NCBI RefSeq assembly: GCF_005280735.1
Contig: NZ_CP040077.1
Location: 248,001-312,000 of the forward strand
Origin: Trinickia violacea
Lineage (GTDB): Bacteria; Pseudomonadota; Gammaproteobacteria; Burkholderiales; Burkholderiaceae
Direction: 5' to 3'
Length of the DNA: 64,000 nucleotides
In this document: piece after piece, positions 24,947 through 33,964 of the stretch
Position numbering within the stretch: position 1 is the first letter of the stretch
Layout of the letters: each line of letters begins with the position of its first letter
Translations under genes and position numbers: made by a program
Notes under the pieces: generated by a model
Told to the model about the DNA's origin: nothing
The model's input: only the letters and a program-made list of their open reading frames with translations
Database searches by the model: none

Positions 24947-26815
24947 TCAGGCGCCGGTGCTCTTGGCGGCAAGCACGGATCGTGCGGCCGCCGCGACATC
25001 GGCTGGCCGGATCTCAGCGATGTTCTCTCGAATGGCCCGGGTGGCGGCACGGTTTACGGCTTCAGAGATCACCGCGTCCGCGTCCGCAATCGAGCGTCCG
25101 GAGAGCTCGGCCATGCATTGGGCGAATGTGCCAAGTATCACCGAATAGCGTCGCTTGGCGATTCGCCCCAACGTCGCGTTGATGTAGCGCCGCAGGTCCG
25201 CACTGTCCGGCACGTCAAACCGGACCTTCTCACTGAACCGGCCACCGCGCAGAGCCGCAGGATCCATCCGGTCTTGATGATTCGTGGCCGCAATGAAAAT
25301 GACGTCCCGGATGCCCCCGCCGGCACCGTCGAGGGTGGTGAGGATTTTGTTGGTCAACGACACGACATTCGAGTACCGACGATCAACAAGAATGTCGTCA
25401 GCTTCGTCGATGAACGCGATCGCCGGGCGGATATCACGGGCCTCCCGCACGAGGCGCTCCCAGGAGTCGGGCCGCGCAATGAGGTCGGCGCCCGTAGTCT
25501 TGAGGAACGCATAGCCGGACGCTTTCGCGAGCGCCATTGCGGCCTGCGTCTTGCCGGTCCCGGGCGGTCCGTAGAAGAGCAGGCCCCGCGGCAGGCAGCC
25601 GCCGAGTCGCTCGAGCCGGTGCACCTCACGCATCCGGTAAGCGAGGTCGTGCAGCACGTTGCGGGAAGCCGTGGGCATGACGATATCGTCCACCGCCTTG
25701 ACGTTTTCAGGCAGCTGGCCGCGGCGCCCCTGAAGCAGGCGCATAGCCCGCATTGCGATGTCGAAGGTGACCAGACCGCTGAACTCACCGTCGCGATGCA
25801 TATCCCGTAACTGGCGTCCTAGCGAACTCAACCGTGATGCGCTGAATCCCTCCCATCGACCGGCTAAAACTTCTGCGGTGGCGCGTGCGACGGTTTTAGG
25901 ACCCAAGTGATTGCAGATAGAGTGGCCGATCAGGTTGACGCGTGCCTTCAGGTCGGGCGGCGGAATCTCAATCTTGAAGTCGAAACGTCCCTCACGGATG
26001 CCGGCGGTATCCAACTGGTCGATGAAGTTGGTCGCCGCTACCAGGATCACCTTCGATCCACGCAGGTTCACGATTTCCGTAAGCATCGTGTTCACGATAT
26101 CCCGATCCATCGAGTGCACGTTGGCGCCGTTATCGCGGGGTTTGAGGAACGAGTCGATTTCATCGATCAAGAGCACGCAGGCCCCCGCCTCGAGTGAGGT
26201 ACGGAAGACAGCCTTGATTTTCTCCGGCGTCTCGTTGATCCATTTCGACGCCGTGTCGCCAAAGGCGATCGGCAGGAACGGTACCGCGAGTTCACCGGCG
26301 AGTGCCTCGGCAAAGAGCGTCTTGCCGTTGCCCGGTTCGCCGAAGAGGAGAATGCCGTTGCGCGGCTCGTCGTTCCCATCGTCGCCCTCGAGAATGTCCA
26401 GCGCGGCGCGCAGCAGTCGCCGCTTGGTCTCTGCCATCCCCACCACGTGCTCGAACGTACGCCGTGGCAGACGGACGCTGCTGCCGAAGTCGTGCTCCGA
26501 CTTTGTCCGAGGGACAGGTGTCGGTGGCTGTTCAGTGACTACGCGTCGCTTCGGGACGGACTTTCGGATGGCCGGCTCCTTTGAGGCTACCGAGACAGCA
26601 GGGGCGGCAGGGTCAGCAGGAGCCACGGACGTCACTGTAATGGGGGAAACCGTTGGCGCCGCGTCAACCGGCTGCGGGACTGCGCGCTTAGTGACAGTGG
26701 GCGCGGCGCGCGTGATCTTTGCGTCGACCGTAACCCAGGCACGGGGCCCGTCGAGGATGAGTTGTTCCTGTTCGTGACGCGAGCGATACAGCTTCTGAAA
26801 GACGGAGAGATTCAT
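24947..26815 (-). CDS. Tandem AAA+ ATPase (Cdc48-like, two ATPase modules)
   Basis: 622 residues from the ATG at 26815, which has GAGGAG just upstream; the frame is open to 26902. Residues 1-30 form a short start domain (MNLSVFQKLYRSRHEQEQL), 31-110 are a Pro/Ala/Val-rich disordered linker. D1: Walker A GEPGNGKT at 159-166, Walker B VLLIDEID near 214-221. D2: Walker A GPPGTGKT at 416-423, Walker B IAFIDEADD near 466-474. Both modules look active. Tandem AAA+ proteins of this sort appear in integrative elements and plasmids; the role is unknown. The gene is convergent with the NERD relic. Confidence 0.85.
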   Translation of the reverse strand: MNLSVFQKLYRSRHEQEQLILDGPRAWVTVDAKITRAAPTVTKRAVPQPVDAAPTVSPITVTSVAPADPAAPAVSVASKEPAIRKSVPKRRVVTEQPPTPVPRTKSEHDFGSSVRLPRRTFEHVVGMAETKRRLLRAALDILEGDDGNDEPRNGILLFGEPGNGKTLFAEALAGELAVPFLPIAFGDTASKWINETPEKIKAVFRTSLEAGACVLLIDEIDSFLKPRDNGANVHSMDRDIVNTMLTEIVNLRGSKVILVAATNFIDQLDTAGIREGRFDFKIEIPPPDLKARVNLIGHSICNHLGPKTVARATAEVLAGRWEGFSASRLSSLGRQLRDMHRDGEFSGLVTFDIAMRAMRLLQGRRGQLPENVKAVDDIVMPTASRNVLHDLAYRMREVHRLERLGGCLPRGLLFYGPPGTGKTQAAMALAKASGYAFLKTTGADLIARPDSWERLVREARDIRPAIAFIDEADDILVDRRYSNVVSLTNKILTTLDGAGGGIRDVIFIAATNHQDRMDPAALRGGRFSEKVRFDVPDSADLRRYINATLGRIAKRRYSVILGTFAQCMAELSGRSIADADAVISEAVNRAATRAIRENIAEIRPADVAAAARSVLAAKSTGA

Positions 26816-26924
26816 GTGCTCCTCGAATCCAAGAAAGGGATGGGGCGAAGTTAGTCGCGCTTGACTTCTGGTGTCCAGTTTCTCGCGAGACGTCGCCGAC
26901 ACAAGTCCAGTGGCGTAGTCAGGT

Positions 26925-27248
26925 CATGTGGGACGTCCACACCGGAATGCCCCATCGGCGGCGATAAAAACCGCGTGCTCCGCGACGCCGATAGCGCGGT
27001 GCGCGTACTGGCACGTGACGCTCCACGCGCTGGCGTCCATGGAGTCGCTTCGTGCGTTCGCGAAGCCCTTCACGCGCCTCGCGGCGCTTCCATGCTACGG
27101 GACGTGCGATCCGGTCTTGGATCCGGTGTAGGAAGTGCTCGATCACTTCAATGGGAACCTCGGTGGGCGCCAAGAACTTGGCGCGGCCGTCGGTTACGGC
27201 GACGACTTCCCGGTTGTTGGCAGCAAAGGTGAAGCGGTGGATTTCCAT
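26925..27248 (-). pseudogene. Small gene with probable frameshift, upstream of the AAA+ gene
   Basis: From the ATG at 27248 the protein starts MEIHRFTFAANNREVVAVTD and reads sensibly to about VAWK (residue 53); after that the same frame becomes Arg-rich and unlikely. Another frame then gives a good C-terminus (VKGFANARSDSMDASAW, then CQYAHRAIGVAEHAVFIAAD) to a stop at 26925. The two halves probably were one ~107-residue protein split by a small indel near 27090. Family not recognised; it is oriented like the AAA+ gene and 110 bp before it. Confidence 0.5.
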
Positions 27249-27303
27249 TGCGTATCCTTCAGTTCATTGAGCGCGGGGCTACGACATCCAACGCGCGTTA
27301 AGT

Positions 27304-27417
27304 TCATTTGAAGCGCTGCCTGATCCAGCGGACGATCAAGATCAGGGGCTGAATGCAATCAAGAAAGAAGTCGCGGCACTCATTCACGAAGACCTTCCAT
27401 AGTGGTTGATGGTCCAT
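27304..27417 (-). CDS. Possible 37-aa protein
   Basis: A small frame MDHQPLWKVFVNECRDFF plus an amphipathic or membrane-like tail (IQPLILIVRWIRQRFK). GGAG lies 9 bases before the ATG. It precedes the MEIHRF gene in the same direction. Too short to be sure of. Confidence 0.35.
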   Translation of the reverse strand: MDHQPLWKVFVNECRDFFLDCIQPLILIVRWIRQRFK

Positions 27418-28064
27418 TCTTTCTTCTCCATTGATAGAAAGCGGGTAGGGTGGCCAAAGCCGAGCGTCTGAGCGGATTGGGTGCGGCCCGATGTGGCGGG
27501 GACAGCGCGACAGCGACGCCGATCCAGGCGACGTCATCTGCAACAGTCGTCGTGGGGGCGAGATTCAACGAGGCGGTCGTCGCCAATACTTGTACCTGCG
27601 CCAACGAGGGCATCCCTTAGCGAACGACATGGCCATCCTCCATGCGCGCTCTGCGGTCCGCCGTCAGAGCGGAGGATGTCGATGGCGTCGCTTGGTTGCG
27701 TTGTCCACAATCGGCGCTCGACTGTAGGTATCCTCGGACAATCCAGTAGTACGTTGCCGAGGTCATCAAGCGCAGATGTAACGATTTGCTGAAGCAGGAG
27801 CTCGTCATGCGAAGGCGGAACTTTGGCCCAAGGGATAAGGTTGACCGGACTGGGGCTGGTGTCGGTGGGGCAATCCCGGTGGGCCTCAGGGCAGTCGCAT
27901 CCGTTCTGGTATGCGTATTGGCCGAATGCCGGACAGCTGCAACAGACACGGCGTGACGGACCATCGATTGATTCATAAGAGTTTCCCTTGAGGTTAAGGG
28001 CCTAGAAACCTGCAAGCAGGCCGACGCACATGCGTGCCGTGGGGCAGGCGGGGCAACCGGCCCG
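27418..28064. other. Region without convincing gene
   Basis: About 650 bp. Several short frames exist on both strands, but their products are rich in Arg, Ser and Pro and have no family-like pattern. The region is probably decayed sequence between the AAA+ locus and the IS relics. Confidence 0.35.
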
Positions 28065-28379
28065 CTAACCCATCACCGGCCTCTTCCTGTCGCCGCGTAC
28101 TTCGTTGTGGCGACAACACCAGGTTCTCACGCGACTTTGCGAACGCAAGTCGACGCAACCGGGGCAGGGGCGGGATGAGAGGCCAGAATCGGCGCGAGAA
28201 GAGACTTGGTGCTGCCCCGGGGCCTGGTAGTGTCCCTTGCGCAAGTCGATCGACGGGAACGCTTTGGTAAACGAGCTCTTGTTTCCGAAGCCGCCGAATA
28301 AGATTTGCGGGACGACATTGACGAACCCCCACAGCTTGCTTGGCTCGTCTTTGAAATAGCCGACCACGAATGCCTCCAT
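28065..28379 (-). CDS. Possible hypothetical protein (104 aa)
   Basis: From an ATG at 28379 with a GA/G-rich RBS (AGGGGGA) the product begins MEAFVVGYFKDEPSKLWGFV, followed by NVVPQILFGGFGNKSSFTKA, which looks like a real folded start. The last half is Arg/Cys-rich and less convincing, so the 3' part may be frameshifted. No family recognised. Confidence 0.35.
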   Translation of the reverse strand: MEAFVVGYFKDEPSKLWGFVNVVPQILFGGFGNKSSFTKAFPSIDLRKGHYQAPGQHQVSSRADSGLSSRPCPGCVDLRSQSRVRTWCCRHNEVRGDRKRPVMG

Positions 28380-28654
28380 TCCCCCTCGAAGTTGGCGCAG
28401 GCGAGCCGGGGCGCAGCGTAGCGGTTCGTATCCGGCAAACAGCTCACGGCCCAGAGGGCGAACTCCCTGCGACGCGGGACCGGAATGCGTGCGACCGCAT
28501 ACAAGGGGAGCAGCCCCAAGGCGGGCGGGGACACGGGGTGCCCGCGAAACTTTTCGAGCTTCACCGCGGACCGTTGAACCTGCCCCGCCGACAAGACGAT
28601 TCGATCGCCGACGTCCCGACGGTTGAACGATTCCGGCGACGACTCCCACTCGCT

Positions 28655-29017
28655 CTACTCTTGGGGCGGCAGGACCAAGTAGAACTTCGTGTCGCAGATG
28701 ACGTTAGACGCTTGGGCAGTGTCCAGGATCACCAGCCTCATTTGCTCAGCTCGATGGATGAGGCCCCGCTCCGTCTTTTTGAAGGTTGCTCGCAGTTTCG
28801 AAAAGAAGGCGAAGCCGATGATGTAGTCGTGGTTCCGACAGTGCGCTGCAAATCTGTGGAGACGTCGATCGGCTGGCCAAGAGATATCTTCTCGCCGGGA
28901 AATTCCAGCAGGCGGAATCCGCAGTGACTCCTTTGCGCCGCCGCTCACGCAGCTTGTGCGGCGCCGGAGAAGAACCGACAGGTAAGCCTGCCCGCATTTG
29001 CGCGTCAGCAAAACCAT
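28655..29017 (-). CDS. Possible hypothetical protein or gene remnant (120 aa)
   Basis: The second half (RRLHRFAAHCRNHDYIIGFA, then LRATFKKTERGLIHRAEQMR and LVILDTAQASNVICDTKFY) reads like the end of a real protein, while the first part looks random. It may be the 3' remnant of a larger gene cut by the adjoining IS110 relic. Family not recognised. Confidence 0.3.
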   Translation of the reverse strand: MVLLTRKCGQAYLSVLLRRRTSCVSGGAKESLRIPPAGISRREDISWPADRRLHRFAAHCRNHDYIIGFAFFSKLRATFKKTERGLIHRAEQMRLVILDTAQASNVICDTKFYLVLPPQE

Positions 29018-29230
29018 GACCTGGTGCGCCTGAAGGGCATTGGCGAAGTGGGCGCGTCGCGTCTCGGGCTCGAACTGTTCTGGCGACCGTTCAGCAACCC
29101 GCGCCAGATGGGGGCGTGCGTCGTGGCTGGAGCCGCAGTCCTACAAAAGCGGCAAGATCCACGTAGATCAGTGCATTGGCAAGCGGGGCAACCGACGAAG
29201 GCGAGCCCCACCAGTCGAGCGCTCTTGAAC
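29006..29230 (+). mobile_element. Relic of an IS110/IS1111-type transposase
   Basis: One frame gives QQNHDLVRLKGIGEVGASRL, then ELFWRPFSNPRQMGACV; a second frame continues with LEPQSYKSGKIHVDQCIGKR and GN. This is the C-terminal transposase_20 pattern of IS110 elements (L..IGP..A..L..E....F.N.RQ....GL.P..Y.SG......I.K.GN). One frameshift near 29130 and loss of the rest make it dead. No ends of the element are visible. Confidence 0.75.
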
Positions 29231-29236
29231 ATGTTG

Positions 29237-30124
29237 CTAGAGCAGCGACTCCAAGTCCTTAAAGCTGGCAAGCACCGAAGCGGCCAACGCGCGTTGATCA
29301 AGCTCGCGAGGTCTGCCATCAGAAGGCGCGCTGACGGGGACAACGGAGAACCGATATTGCCAGATTGGTAGCCTCGAATTAATCAGCTGCTGCTTGTCGC
29401 GATAGTTCATCTGTCGAGATAGTTGAAGCGCTTCGTCACTCATGCCCAGCATCGACGCCGCAGTCAGGTCGTTCGAATCGCGTAAGGAGTCCATTGCTTC
29501 GACGACTGCCTTGTTGGCCAAGCGAATCTTCTCCGCAGGAATCGCTCCGACTTTGAAGACGAAGTCATCGAAGTCCGCCATTGAACCTTGCGCAGGAGGC
29601 CTACGATTAGCGCGGGGTAGCAGGCCGCCCAGCGTGAACCGCACATTCCGGAAATGTTCGTAGGTCTTAGGGGATACCTGAGCGAGCTGATCGACGTGGG
29701 TTTGGAGTTCGTCCAGCATCGACATGAGTTCCTTCATCTGCTCGATTCGAACACTCAGTTGTACTTGCCCGACGTTAAGTTTGTCTTCGATGCTGTGAAG
29801 GTCGGCCTCGGCGGCGTCTCTTTGTTCTGTCATGCGCCGTAGCGACGTCTCACACTCGCTTAACAAGCGCGCATTCCGGTCCGCCCTTGCAGTTTCTTCG
29901 GCTATCTTGCGCGTTGCTTCCTTTGATTCCACCTCGAGGCCGGAAAGGCTGGCATTGGCGGCGAGGAGCTGGGCCGTGATTTCGTCGACTTCCTTCTGTA
30001 GCGACGTGGGCGATTTGGTGGCCCCGTGAGCGGCTATGTTCGTTTCTGCCGGGGGGGTGCCTGGTGCCTGGTGACGCTTTGTTTCCACTGGCTTTGTTGT
30101 AGTTCCTTTCCTAGGGCTTGACAT
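29237..30124 (-). CDS. Coiled-coil protein of unknown function (295 aa)
   Basis: Start at 30124, supported by a strong GGAGGT four bases before the ATG; the much longer frame beyond it runs antisense to an IS66 transposase and is rejected. Residues 1-45 are a basic, Pro/Thr-rich tail; 45-150 form a coiled coil (KEVDEITAQLLAANASLSGL, then RIEQMKELMSMLDELQTHVD). The C-terminal 140 residues are globular (MADFDDFVFKVGAIPAEKIR). No family recognised. The IS66 relic lies upstream and the IS110 relic downstream. Confidence 0.65.
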   Translation of the reverse strand: MSSPRKGTTTKPVETKRHQAPGTPPAETNIAAHGATKSPTSLQKEVDEITAQLLAANASLSGLEVESKEATRKIAEETARADRNARLLSECETSLRRMTEQRDAAEADLHSIEDKLNVGQVQLSVRIEQMKELMSMLDELQTHVDQLAQVSPKTYEHFRNVRFTLGGLLPRANRRPPAQGSMADFDDFVFKVGAIPAEKIRLANKAVVEAMDSLRDSNDLTAASMLGMSDEALQLSRQMNYRDKQQLINSRLPIWQYRFSVVPVSAPSDGRPRELDQRALAASVLASFKDLESLL

Positions 30125-30277
30125 TCGACCTCCGATGGACCGGGATATTTTGTACGCCGGGCTAGGTCGCCAAAACTCGCGTTCTGGTGTTCCCAAGTCG
30201 GCTCCTATATCTCTGGTTGTCGGCCTTGAGTCGAGGAAATTTAGTGTGTCAAAGCAAATTCTCGCTGGCTTGAATAG

Positions 30278-31443
30278 ATGTCCGAGCAACTCGCCCGGAT
30301 CGCGGCGATATTCAAGGTGATTCGCACGATCCGGCGCAAGATAGTTTGTCCGTGCGGCAACCACTTCTCGCAACCGCCCATGCCCGGCCTGCCGATCACG
30401 CGCGGCATCGCCCATCCAAGCCTGCTGGCCGACATCCTCGTCTCGAAGTACGCTGACCACGCCCCGCTGTATCGGCAGTCGCAGATTGCCGCGCGCGATG
30501 GCGTCAAGCTCGACGCGGCCAGTATGGGACGCTGGGGCGGCCAGTGTGAGGCCCTTTGCGAAGCGCTGACCGAGGCGCTGCGCCGCTACACCATGGCACC
30601 GTCGAAGGTGCACGCAGACGACACGCCGATCCCGGTGCTCGCGCCGGGCAACAAGAAGACGAAGACTGGGCGACTCTGGGTGTACGTGCGCGACGACCGC
30701 CGGTCGGGCTCGGCGGAACCGGCCGCGGTGTGGTTTGCCTACTCGCACGATCGCAAAGGCATCCATCCCCAGACCCATCTGGCCGGATTCGAGGGCATCC
30801 TGCAGGCCGACGCCTACGACGGCTTCAACGAGCTGTACGAGAGCGGCAAGGTCCGTGAGGTCGGACGCAGGGATCATGCCAGGCGGTACGTCTGCGACGC
30901 TCACGCCCGCATGCCTACAGAAGCGACCCGACAGGTGCTCGAACTGATCGGAGAACTTTACGGCATCGAGGCTGGCATCCGTGGCAAACCAGTTGCTGAG
31001 CGGCTGCGCGTGCGGCAAGAGAAAAGCGCGGCGCTGCTCGTGACCATCAAGACGTGGATGACGGACAGACTCGCAACGCTGTCAAAGAAATCCGAACTGG
31101 CCAAAGCGATCCGTTACTCGCTCAACTAGCGGGACGCGCTCGCGCTGTACTGCGAAGAAGGCCGTGCCGAGATTAACAAGGCCCTAGCCTAAAACGCGCT
31201 GCGCTGTGTGAGTCTGGGGCGAACTTCCTGTTCGCCGGCTCCGATAGCGGGGGCGAACGGGCTGCCGCGATGTACGGTCTGATCGGAACGTGCAAACTCA
31301 ACGGGATCAACCCGCACGCCTACCTCGAATACGTCTTGACCCATATCGCTGATCATCCCATCAACCGCATCGACGAACTGTTGCCCTGGAACGTTGCCGG
31401 GAAGCTGTCCCGACAGTCCGGCCCACCAACGTCTGCTGCCTGA
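30278..31443 (+). mobile_element. Decayed IS66-family transposase (TnpC)
   Basis: From 30278 the frame reads 283 residues of IS66 TnpC: CPCGNHFSQPPMPGLPITRG, PLYRQSQIAARDGVKL, HADDTPIPVLAPG, the catalytic strand LWVYVRDDR, then LQADAYDGFNELYESG and YVCDAHAR. The N-terminal leucine-zipper half is missing, an in-frame stop ends the frame at 31127, and the remaining C-terminus (RDALALYCEEGRAEINKALA, then TYLEYVL-type sequence) is spread over other frames to about 31443. The element is dead; no terminal repeats could be assigned. Confidence 0.85.
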
Positions 31444-31748
31444 CAGCTAGCCAGTGAGAGTCCGGTAGGCCGCTTCCCGATCATGCCTCACGCGGGCGTC
31501 GCGTTGCGGATGGCCGTCGCGAGGTGCATATGTTGCTGCTGAGATGTGCCGCGCCTATCAAGCGGCAGGTCGAGCGCGACCTGCCTTACTCGCAGATCTT
31601 CACGCGAACTTGCTCGTCGCGAAAGCGTGCATTCTTCGAGGGGCTTGACGTCAGGGCTTCGCCGAGGCGGCCCGATGGTACCGGCGCACGCCTGAACCGG
31701 GACAGGCGGTTGTCCAATACAACGTGGGCCGTCGCTATCGGATAGGGG
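31444..31748. other. Region without gene
   Basis: 300 bp between the IS66 relic and the next gene. A short plus-strand frame exists, but its product has no protein-like pattern. I see no repeat or regulatory signal. Confidence 0.35.
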
Positions 31749-32123
31749 CTATATTGGCGCGGAGAGTCGTTCAAGCGCTTTCATCGTTCGCTCTGGCGAC
31801 TCGGCGTAGTAAAGCTGGAAATTTGATGACATTCCAGGTCCGTCTTCAAAGGTCCAATACCTCACGGCGTCCGCAAGTTCATCGACTTCCGAGAGAAGTT
31901 GGTCAAATCTATCCGAACCGTCGCAGCTGGGGTTCCCGCCGTTCTGTTCGGCTGCGCTCAGCAGACGGGCGTTGAAAGCGTCAAAGAGGACCCCGCTCTC
32001 GACCGTTCTAAATGTCACTTCCACGTTCAGCAGAAGGTGGGGGCAGCTTCCAAGCTCGTCACAGTACGGACAAACCGGCGGCTCCTCGCTGTAGATATTG
32101 ACTTCGTCATAATCGTTATCCAT
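31749..32123 (-). CDS. Small acidic protein with Cys cluster (124 aa)
   Basis: ATG at 32123; the frame extends upstream without protein-like sequence. The N-terminus has a CPYC...C..H cluster (PPVCPYCDELGSCPHLLLNV, residues 15-34) that may bind zinc, followed by an acidic helical domain ending in AESPERTMKALERLSAP. No family recognised. It is oriented like metK and lies 123 bp after it, so it could be the last gene of that operon. Confidence 0.6.
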   Translation of the reverse strand: MDNDYDEVNIYSEEPPVCPYCDELGSCPHLLLNVEVTFRTVESGVLFDAFNARLLSAAEQNGGNPSCDGSDRFDQLLSEVDELADAVRYWTFEDGPGMSSNFQLYYAESPERTMKALERLSAPI

Positions 32124-32246
32124 TTTTCGATCCTGTGGTGTGTGTAAGCGAAAGCTGGAAGGTCGACGACGGTTCGGACACTTTGGTATATAGCCTATAG
32201 CCTTCATGAAACTGAAGCGATCGGCGCTTCCCCACACGCCGCCATG

Positions 32247-33395
32247 TCAGGTCACCGATTCCCACGGTAGTCTCAGATCGTCGCGTCCAAAATGCCCGTA
32301 TGCGGCCGTTGGATAGTAGATTGGCCGCAACAGGTCGAGCGTGTCGATGATCCCTTGCGGACGAAGGTCGAATTCGCGCGCGAGTTGGACGGCGATATCC
32401 CGTCGCGTATCCGTGGCGGTTCCGTAAGTCTCCACGACGAAGCTCACGGGCTCGGCGACGCCGATTGCATAGGCCAGTTGAACCAGCGCCCGTCTGGCCC
32501 AGCCACGCGCCACGACTTGGCGCGCGAGGAAGCGGGCCATGTAGGCGGCCGACCGATCCACCTTCGACGGATCCTTGCCCGAGAAAGCGCCACCACCATG
32601 GGGCGCCGCGCCGCCATAGGTGTCGACAATGATCTTGCGGCCGGTCAGTCCAGCATCGCCTTTGGGGCCACCGGTCACGAAGCGTCCTGTCGGGTTAATT
32701 AACGTGCGCAAAGACTTCGAGCGTAACGCTTCGGGAATCACCGGATTGATGACGTGCTTTTGCACGGCGTGCCGCAAATCTTCGAGATCGATGCCGTCAT
32801 CGTGCTGGGTCGACAGGACGACGGCCTCGATGGCCACTGGGCGCCCGTCTACATAGCGGAGCGTGACCTGAGACTTCGCGTCGGGCTGGAGCCAAGGAAG
32901 TGCTGCGGTCTTTCTAAGCTCCGCCTGCCGACGGACGAGCCGATGCGCGTACACGATCGGCGCGGGCATCAACTCAGGCGTTTCGTCAGTCGCGTAGCCG
33001 AACATCAGTCCTTGATCGCCCGCTCCCAGTACGCCATCAGCGCGGTCGACGCCCTGACTGATATCCTGCGATTGGCCGTTGAAGCGGATCTGGATCTCGC
33101 ACCGGTCCGGCGAAATGCCCGTCTCGGCATCGCGGTACCCGGTTTCGCGCAGCACGTCGCGGACCAGGGATGCGGCAGACTCGCGCACGGCGTGAAAATC
33201 GTCGATCCGCTTCGTTTTAAATTCACCTGCGACGATCACGCACTGGTCGGCAAGCAGCGTCTCGCAGGCCACCCGTGCGTAAGGGTCTTTGGAGAGGAAT
33301 GCATCGAGGATGCGGTCGGAAATCCGGTCGGCGAGCTTGTCAGGATGTCCCTCGGAAACGGATTCTGAAGAAAAAAGCCCGTTTTGAATTGTCAT
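32247..33395 (-). CDS. metK: S-adenosylmethionine synthetase
   Basis: 382 residues. Forms SAM from ATP and methionine. Signature motifs are present: SEGHPDKLADRISDRILDA at 12-30, GAGDQGLMFGYATDET near 122 and GGGAFSGKDPSKVDRS near 265. Start at 33395 with AGGAG seven bases upstream; the frame beyond is not family-like. It differs from the housekeeping type in several usually fixed positions (KLADRISDR for KIADQISDA), so it is probably an accessory second copy. It follows a DUF3293 gene by 118 bp on the same strand, behind a structured leader RNA. Extra SAM could serve the DNA methylase at 52721, but this is speculation. Confidence 0.95.
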   Translation of the reverse strand: MTIQNGLFSSESVSEGHPDKLADRISDRILDAFLSKDPYARVACETLLADQCVIVAGEFKTKRIDDFHAVRESAASLVRDVLRETGYRDAETGISPDRCEIQIRFNGQSQDISQGVDRADGVLGAGDQGLMFGYATDETPELMPAPIVYAHRLVRRQAELRKTAALPWLQPDAKSQVTLRYVDGRPVAIEAVVLSTQHDDGIDLEDLRHAVQKHVINPVIPEALRSKSLRTLINPTGRFVTGGPKGDAGLTGRKIIVDTYGGAAPHGGGAFSGKDPSKVDRSAAYMARFLARQVVARGWARRALVQLAYAIGVAEPVSFVVETYGTATDTRRDIAVQLAREFDLRPQGIIDTLDLLRPIYYPTAAYGHFGRDDLRLPWESVT

Positions 33396-33513
33396 CAGCA
33401 ACTCCTGTTTAGCCGCGTTCGACAAATGTCGGGGGCGGCAATCTGGAACAAATCCCCCCGGTCCTTTCCCACATGGGCGGCAGACCAGCCGTACGTCATG
33501 CATTGAGCGCGGG

Positions 33514-33942
33514 TCAGCGCAAGAGAATCAGCTGAGGCACGGCATCGGCTCCGCACCAGATGATCGCGTTCTGCCCGTGTCTTGAGCCCAAGGTCTTCGC
33601 GACGTCGACATTCGCGCCCAGCACAAGGAAGCTCGCTTCGGCAGGCCAGTCATTTGAGGGATGTTTGCCGACACCCTCGATGAACGTAAGGCCTTGTCCT
33701 TCCAGGTCGCGTGCCAGCTCCTCGTGCCGAGCGGCATTGGCCTCTGGGTCTAGGCTCTGGCTGAACGGATTGCAGGCAGTGACAAACGCGCTCGCCGTGA
33801 CTCGACGGGCTTCATGAAGGACGGCGAGGGTGGCGTTGAACTGGCCGACGAGCAACGTCGTCGGCGTGTCGCCTCTCACGTGGTAGTGGGTTTCCAGGTA
33901 AGCCTGGATAGTGTTGCGTGGGATGTCTGAGTCTGGAAACAA
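33514..33942 (-). CDS. DUF3293 protein
   Basis: About 142 residues. DUF3293 pattern: IPRNTIQAYLETHYHV, ASAFVTACNPFSQSLDPE, NDWPAEASFLVLGAN, GRHGQNAIIWCGAD-like end. The frame is open to an ATG at 34005, but that ATG lies inside a stem-loop RNA and the first 20 codons would be the terminator hairpin itself. I therefore take TTG at 33942, for which the 3' arm of the hairpin (GGAGGG) is a correctly placed Shine-Dalgarno sequence. Function of DUF3293 is unknown; it is the first gene of the metK operon. Confidence 0.75.
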   Translation of the reverse strand: MFPDSDIPRNTIQAYLETHYHVRGDTPTTLLVGQFNATLAVLHEARRVTASAFVTACNPFSQSLDPEANAARHEELARDLEGQGLTFIEGVGKHPSNDWPAEASFLVLGANVDVAKTLGSRHGQNAIIWCGADAVPQLILLR

Positions 33943-33964
33943 AAAACCCTCCGATAAAGGAGGG
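33941..33964 (-). terminator. Intrinsic terminator that also hides the RBS of DUF3293
   Basis: On the minus strand: CCCTCC, a six-base loop, GGAGGG and then six T. A textbook intrinsic terminator placed between a structured RNA and the first codon. Its 3' arm is also the only good RBS for the TTG start at 33942, so folding of this hairpin would both stop transcription and hide the RBS. Confidence 0.8.

Noticed and set aside
24770..25810. Plus-strand 346-codon frame
   Set aside because: It is antisense to the tandem AAA+ gene; only its first ~27 codons are meaningful, as the end of the NERD relic.
25911..26777. Plus-strand 288-codon frame
   Set aside because: Ser/Arg-rich shadow of the AAA+ gene on the other strand.
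28370..28927. Plus-strand 185-codon frame
   Set aside because: Arg/Gly/Pro-rich product without pattern; the opposite strand gives more protein-like sequence.
30125..31018. Long upstream extension of the minus-strand coiled-coil frame
   Set aside because: It runs antisense to the IS66 transposase, has no family-like sequence, and the real start at 30124 has a strong RBS.
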